Positions 59,696-64,000 of a DNA stretch of 64,000 nt are shown here, piece after piece. The notes beneath the pieces were generated by a model. It did not search any database, was not told the origin of the DNA, and worked only from the letters and a program-made list of their open reading frames with translations. The stretch comes from Gliomastix tumulicola (lineage: Eukaryota > Ascomycota > Sordariomycetes > Hypocreales > Bionectriaceae), in assembly GCA_001599755.1 (NCBI GenBank), contig BCHX01000011.1, forward strand, positions 430,500 through 494,499. Reading direction: 5' to 3'. Both the position numbers and the translations under genes were made by a program. Within the stretch, counting starts at the first letter, position 1; each line of letters opens with the position of its first letter.

Positions 59696-62660
59696 TTATG
59701 GGACATACTGCCATAGCCGGCGCCTCTCTAGCGAGAACCATCGCGTTACGGCCTCTGCCTCCGTCACCCACTGCGCTGCGTCCGCGCCGAAAGCAGCGTT
59801 GACCGCTTGGACGAGGCTAGCCAATGACCAAGCCGTGATGGGCGCTAGTTCTAAAGGGTCTTGGCCAAGGTCCGACAAAGAGTAGGCTTGATCGTGCTTC
59901 AGCGGCATGATCAGCCTCCAAGGCGCGTCTGCCGATGTGACCGTGATGATGCCGCCCCCAGCATTGACGAGGCCAAAGTTCCACGCACGCCGTCCGTCCT
60001 GCCTTCGGATATACGGCCGGATCAACGACTGGCCCTCGTACTCGTGGACGAGGTCGGACGCGATCCGGGTGTCCTTGGGGTTGAGAGAGCCGGTGCTGAT
60101 GAGGAGATCGAGGATGGTGGGTAAGATGGACACACTGGTCACGTTGGCCTCGTGCTGATGGCGAGGCAGATGTGGGTGCCGGAACGTGATGGGAATCCTG
60201 AAGTTGCTGATGTGGCCNTTGCCGTACGTGCCCGTGATCTCCGCGTCCTCTCGGAAGGCCTGGCCGTGGTCACCTGCCAAGACGACCAGCGTCTCGTTGG
60301 CGATGCCGTGATCGTCGAGCAGNTGCATCAGCTGGCCTAGCCACGCGTCGTGGAAGCGGATCGTGTTGAGATAGNGATCCAGATCCGTGTGCATNCTCTT
60401 GCTCGGCCTAGGNCCCATGTAGGTGGTCGTGTTGAACCAATCCGGCGTCGCCCACGGGTGGTGCGTGGTGCTGGTGAAGTGGGAGAGGAACATGCGCTCG
60501 TTGCGGGCGGTGCTGTTACCAATGAAGTCGCTGATGTACGGCTTGAGCTGGGTGTCCGCGTAGCCAAAGTAGTTGATTTCCTGCACCTCGGGATGGTCCC
60601 GGTTGTCCTGCTTGATGCGCGCATTGGTGACTCGGTCATCAAAGCCCATCTTCTCGTTAAACACGTGCTGCCGGTCGTACGACTCGGTCACGGCCTGGAA
60701 GAAGCCTGAGCGCCATGGCCACTCGCGATAGTCGCTCGACCCTGCCGCCCCCGGCCGGCGCTCCTGGTTGAAGAGGGACAAGATCTGGGGTAGACAAGGC
60801 TGGTAGCTGTCGGTTTCAGCCTCCTCAAACATGTCCACCGGTAGGGGCCACACGCCGCAGTGGCTGGCGGCGGCGCTCTTGGTGGAGACGCTGCTGGGCG
60901 AGAGGGCGCCGACGATGTTGACGCCCCCGTAGCTCGTCTCGGTTCGATCGTCCCACTCCGTCTCCCGGGCGGCGCAACGACGTCCATCGCGGCCCCGGAC
61001 GTAGCCTNACCTNCCGGTAATTCTCTCGCTATTCGGGGTCATGCGCGCGGCCACACGGGNCATCTCCTCCCTCACCTCCTCCGCGTGCGACTCGAGGATG
61101 ATGCGGTGGATGTCTGTGCCCTGCTGCAGGGGGAAGAGCTCCTCGCGTACACTCTCCATCAGAATGAAGACGACGTGCTTGATACGGACAGATCCGTCCT
61201 CGATGGCGTCCCTGATGGGCTCGAGGATCTCGGCCTCGAGGTTGGAGATCCTGAGCGGGTCGTTCACCGGGTTGTAGAAAGAGGCCCTCCCAGGGTGGCC
61301 GGCCATGCCGACGCCCTCCTGCGCCCCTGCCCCGCCTCCGCCCTGCCCCCCCGGCCGACACGGGCTGGAGATGGTGGACGTAGCCGGTGCGGCCTCGGGT
61401 GGGCTCGCTGGGGGGCTGCTGTTCAGGCAGCGCGGGTCCCACCTCGCGAAGCCGCGAGGGGCCGGCGTGGGCAACCAGTCCGGGGTTCTCTCCTCGTACT
61501 CGATCACCCACTGGCTGCCGTCACCTGGCGCCCATCCCTTGAAGTCCCCACTGGGGCGTAGCCAGAAGGCTTCGGAAAGGAGGTTAGGAAGTGGCCATGG
61601 AGGGCGGTGTTCTCGCTCGGTGCGGAGATCAGGGACCGCTCGAAATGCCTCCAGAAGGCGGAGGGGGAGGGTTTCCGACAGGTGGCGGTATGGCTTCGCT
61701 GGGCGGACAGTGGCCGCCACGACAAGCCAGATTGCCGTGAGGCGTGGTAGCACCCACGCCGGCACGCCATGCCATGGTCTGGGTACGTGCGGCCTGCTGT
61801 TTCGACCCCGCCGTTCCCTTGACTGGAGCCTTTTTCTTTCAAGCCGCTCTGAGGGAGCGGCCGTCGGGGCTGCGGCTTGGTCGGGACCGGCCTCCAAGTA
61901 GCTCGGCCTGTCGCCCCGACGGGAACGGCGGCATCTCCGATAGCCTACAGGAGGCATAGACATTAGTTCATGAGACCGGCGGGGGAGCTAGCGGGAATCA
62001 AAGACTTGATATTGACGCGCCTGCCAGTAGGAGGGTGGTAAGTCCGCTGATAGCGGCCTCGGCACCGTTGTAGAAGCCGCCTCGAGCGAACCACGAGAGG
62101 GTGAGGATGGCCGCCGCCGGCTTGAAGGTCGTGGCGCTGCCGCCCCGGAGCACCTTGAGTCCCTCCCTACTGTTGACATAGGACCGAGCCTCCGCCCATG
62201 GCAGCTCGCCTCCCGTCTCTTCAAAGAAGGCCCATTCGGAGGCGGCTCCACCCAGGCTCGTGATGCTATGTGGCCCGTTAGCACGAGGGTTCTCTTCAAA
62301 GGCAGAAGCAGAGGCATCATTCGATCAGCCCATCCGTAGCTGCTCGGCCGCGCCCAGGAGTGAGTGGCGTGAAGGCGGGCGATGACATGCGACGCCCCAG
62401 AAACGCGCAGACGGCACATACGCTCCTATGCATGCAGCAACGAAGCCCCACCAAGGTGGTTGACCTCTGTCTCTAGGCTGCAGAAGCCGCGCCGCGAGTA
62501 TGACAACTACGTCTGAGACGAAGACTGTCGGAAGGTAAAATGCCCAGGCTTGCGGCGAGACGTCCGCAAGGTGGATAGACAGATGGAGCCACTTGGAAGT
62601 CAGAACGGAAACGGCGAAAAGGGAAAGGGGGAAGGATGCGACCGTGGGCTTGTGCAGCAT
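59696..62660 (-). CDS. Membrane-anchored sulfatase-like protein (alkaline phosphatase superfamily)
   Basis: Exon 1 (62660-62422) encodes hydrophobic segments FPLSLFAVSVLTSKWLHLSIHL and AWAFYLPTVFVSDVVVILAARLL. A 156-bp intron (62421-62266: GTATGT donor, GCTAAC branch, ACATAG acceptor) leads in frame to AITSLGGAASEWAFFEETGGEL and another hydrophobic stretch, up to about 62000. The 755-codon main frame (61963-59696) follows after a second intron or a frameshift I could not place. It holds VVFILMESVREELFPL (about residue 260), ASHCGVWPLPVD (about 365) and LAGDHGQAF (about 560), the metal-binding D-H of the superfamily. The usual sulfatase C-x-P-S-R nucleophile motif is absent, so true sulfatase activity is uncertain. 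Several N calls affect the core. Confidence 0.78.
62266..62421 (-). other. Intron 1 of the sulfatase-like gene (156 bp)
   Basis: Donor GTATGT, branch GCTAAC and acceptor ACATAG, all canonical. Splicing joins VAACIGA to ITSLGGAASEWAFF, which continues a membrane helix and the family's FFxETGGE motif. Confidence 0.8.
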
Positions 62661-63057
62661 GGCGGCCGCACATTTGCTTGTTTCTGTAGCCTTCGTTTGT
62701 CAGTCACTCCATGGAGTCCCCTTTACAGACGGGCGGCCATATATAGCGTCTGGTGGCAGCCTCGAGCAATGCATGGGCCAGCTACAAGAACGCGAAAGTC
62801 CGCATCCGGACACCAGAGCCGGCTGGCCGCTGCTTGACGCAGATCCAATAAGGGGGTTCGAGACAGGACAACAGCTCCAGGAAGCCCTTTTTTGGACGTG
62901 GCACAGTGCTTCCTGTAGTGCTCAAAACCGGCTTTCCCGAGACCCCCACTATCCCCCGTGCAGAGGGCACCCAAATAGCATAGAAAGCGTCGCTGTCTGT
63001 TGTAGATCGCAAGTGGAAGCTAGTGCTGCGTGCAGTCTGTCAAATTCTACATCTTGA
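62659..63057 (+). CDS. Possible small secreted cysteine-containing protein
   Basis: A 132-codon ORF starts MAAAHLLVSVAFVCQSLHG, which looks like a cleavable signal peptide, and then has several cysteines (CMGQ, SCSA, PPCRG, VCCRS, ACS). Its ATG overlaps the minus-strand start codon of the sulfatase-like gene by two bases. Divergent genes would not usually overlap this way. No family is recognised. It may be a chance ORF in the promoter of the neighbouring gene. Confidence 0.25.
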   Translation: MAAAHLLVSVAFVCQSLHGVPFTDGRPYIASGGSLEQCMGQLQERESPHPDTRAGWPLLDADPIRGFETGQQLQEALFWTWHSASCSAQNRLSRDPHYPPCRGHPNSIESVAVCCRSQVEASAACSLSNSTS

Positions 63058-64000
63058 AAGTCCAAGCTCATATCTTGGCTTGACAGGCTGGCTGTACATG
63101 GATAGAAAGCCGCGCCGTCCCATGATTGCGGTAGCTGGCGGGGCTGGGCTTGGAGGTACTTGAAGCGACGCATTCCGCCCAAACGTCCCGAAGTGGTTAC
63201 CCCGACTTTGTGGCCAGGAGTTCCACCTTACTCTTAGCCTAGTGCAAGGAGGTAATTAACCGGGGGGTCCCCGAAGGACTGCTCATTCGTGTATTTTCTC
63301 CCAGACCAAAAGAGGGAAATTTCAGGAGGGAGCCAATCGTGAGTGCTACTGTGACTGGCTTGCTCCTGTCTTTCTCTCTCGCTAGTGCACAGACCGACAC
63401 ACTTCGATGCCCTCATGCCTCCTGACCGTACGATCCTCACCTCACACCATTTTTTCATCCACGGTTACAAGATCGGGCTTTCTACGTANTGGGTCGGTCT
63501 CTTTGAGTACTTCCAACTAGTCGTAGACTGGCTGATCAGGCCGCGGACGGTGTGACTTCACTATNTTGTACAGGGCATCGGGCTAGGCTCTGGGCTGAAG
63601 CTCATTAGGACTTGCATCCAAAGGCTTACACGGACTACCCGGGTGACATGATACAGTAGTACATGGGTTCGTCACCCCGTGTGAGCCCATTGGTGAGCAT
63701 AGAAGAGTGCGAGTCCCGGGAGACGCTGATCTTGCGTACGATGGACGACTCCGTTAATGCGCCACCCTTTCTTTCCTCTGTTCGTCATAGGGAAAGTGGA
63801 CTGTTCCATTCCTTCACGCAAAGCTACCTAGGTGCGCTTGAATCAGTAAGCGATAGGTAGCGGCTCCCGGGCCAAGTCATGGGCCAAGATCAGTACAGAT
63901 GGCTGGCGTATTGAGGCATGCGCCGAGCGTGGACACCATTCAGCCAGTCCCCCCGCCAGGTCGATCCCCGATGCGGCTTCGGCGTTGGGCCGTCTCAGTC
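63058..64000. other. No gene recognised
   Basis: Only short ORFs (for example 63663-63860 plus, 65 codons) without motifs. Two N calls at 63489 and 63565. Confidence 0.45.

Noticed and set aside
59861..61959. Plus-strand ORFs up to 233 codons opposite the sulfatase-like gene
   Set aside because: Arg/Ala/Pro-rich antisense shadows of a GC-rich coding exon; the minus frame carries the conserved motifs.

Overview
The window is nuclear DNA of a filamentous ascomycete (Pezizomycotina, probably Sordariomycetes). The evidence is a near-absence of CpA/TpG and CpG across the first 28 kb (the RIP signature), a Tad1-like LINE relic, decayed hAT transposases, and two genes of families typical of filamentous fungi with 50-160 bp GT-AG introns. 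Scattered N calls mark a draft assembly. Species is not determinable by eye.

Region 1 (1-28190) is an AT-rich block with no credible ORF. It is built of nested mobile elements. Two inverted copies of a ~5 kb hAT-like element lie at 4120-9153 and 12557-17862. At least seven copies of a short long-TIR element family with 8-bp target duplications occur in two subfamilies, here called A and B. There is also a 98-bp palindromic micro-element with TA duplications. At 12390-18288 four levels are stacked: B contains hAT, hAT contains A, A contains the palindrome, and each level has its own target duplication. The two hAT copies mirror each other so exactly that eight N calls coincide.

Region 2 (28194-32428) begins exactly where base composition changes. 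About 200-bp inverted terminal repeats enclose a Tad1-like LINE. Its ORF1 and endonuclease are frameshifted, its RNase H remains, and its reverse-transcriptase core is deleted.

Region 3 (32942-42494, minus strand) holds the main intact gene: a giant ~3147-aa DUF3638/DUF3645 protein with a GEGKS P-loop and a DEAH box. It is split by two short introns whose junctions keep frame.

Region 4 (42.5-59.7 kb) is a mobile-element graveyard. It has two decayed hAT transposase remnants (43990-46010 and 49000-49790) and two fields of a degenerate ~40-50 bp minisatellite rich in AAGCTAGGGCCC-like words (46430-47420 and 51950-53860). It also has an inverted pair of 300-bp TA-flanked MITEs, copies of a ~150-bp LTR-like repeat, and a decayed ORF of unknown identity at 54.9-55.96 kb.

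Region 5 (59696-62660, minus) encodes a membrane-anchored sulfatase-like (alkaline phosphatase superfamily) protein with an N-terminal membrane domain in separate exons. No operon-like functional grouping is visible: two conserved host genes sit in a repeat-dominated, RIP-bordered locus.
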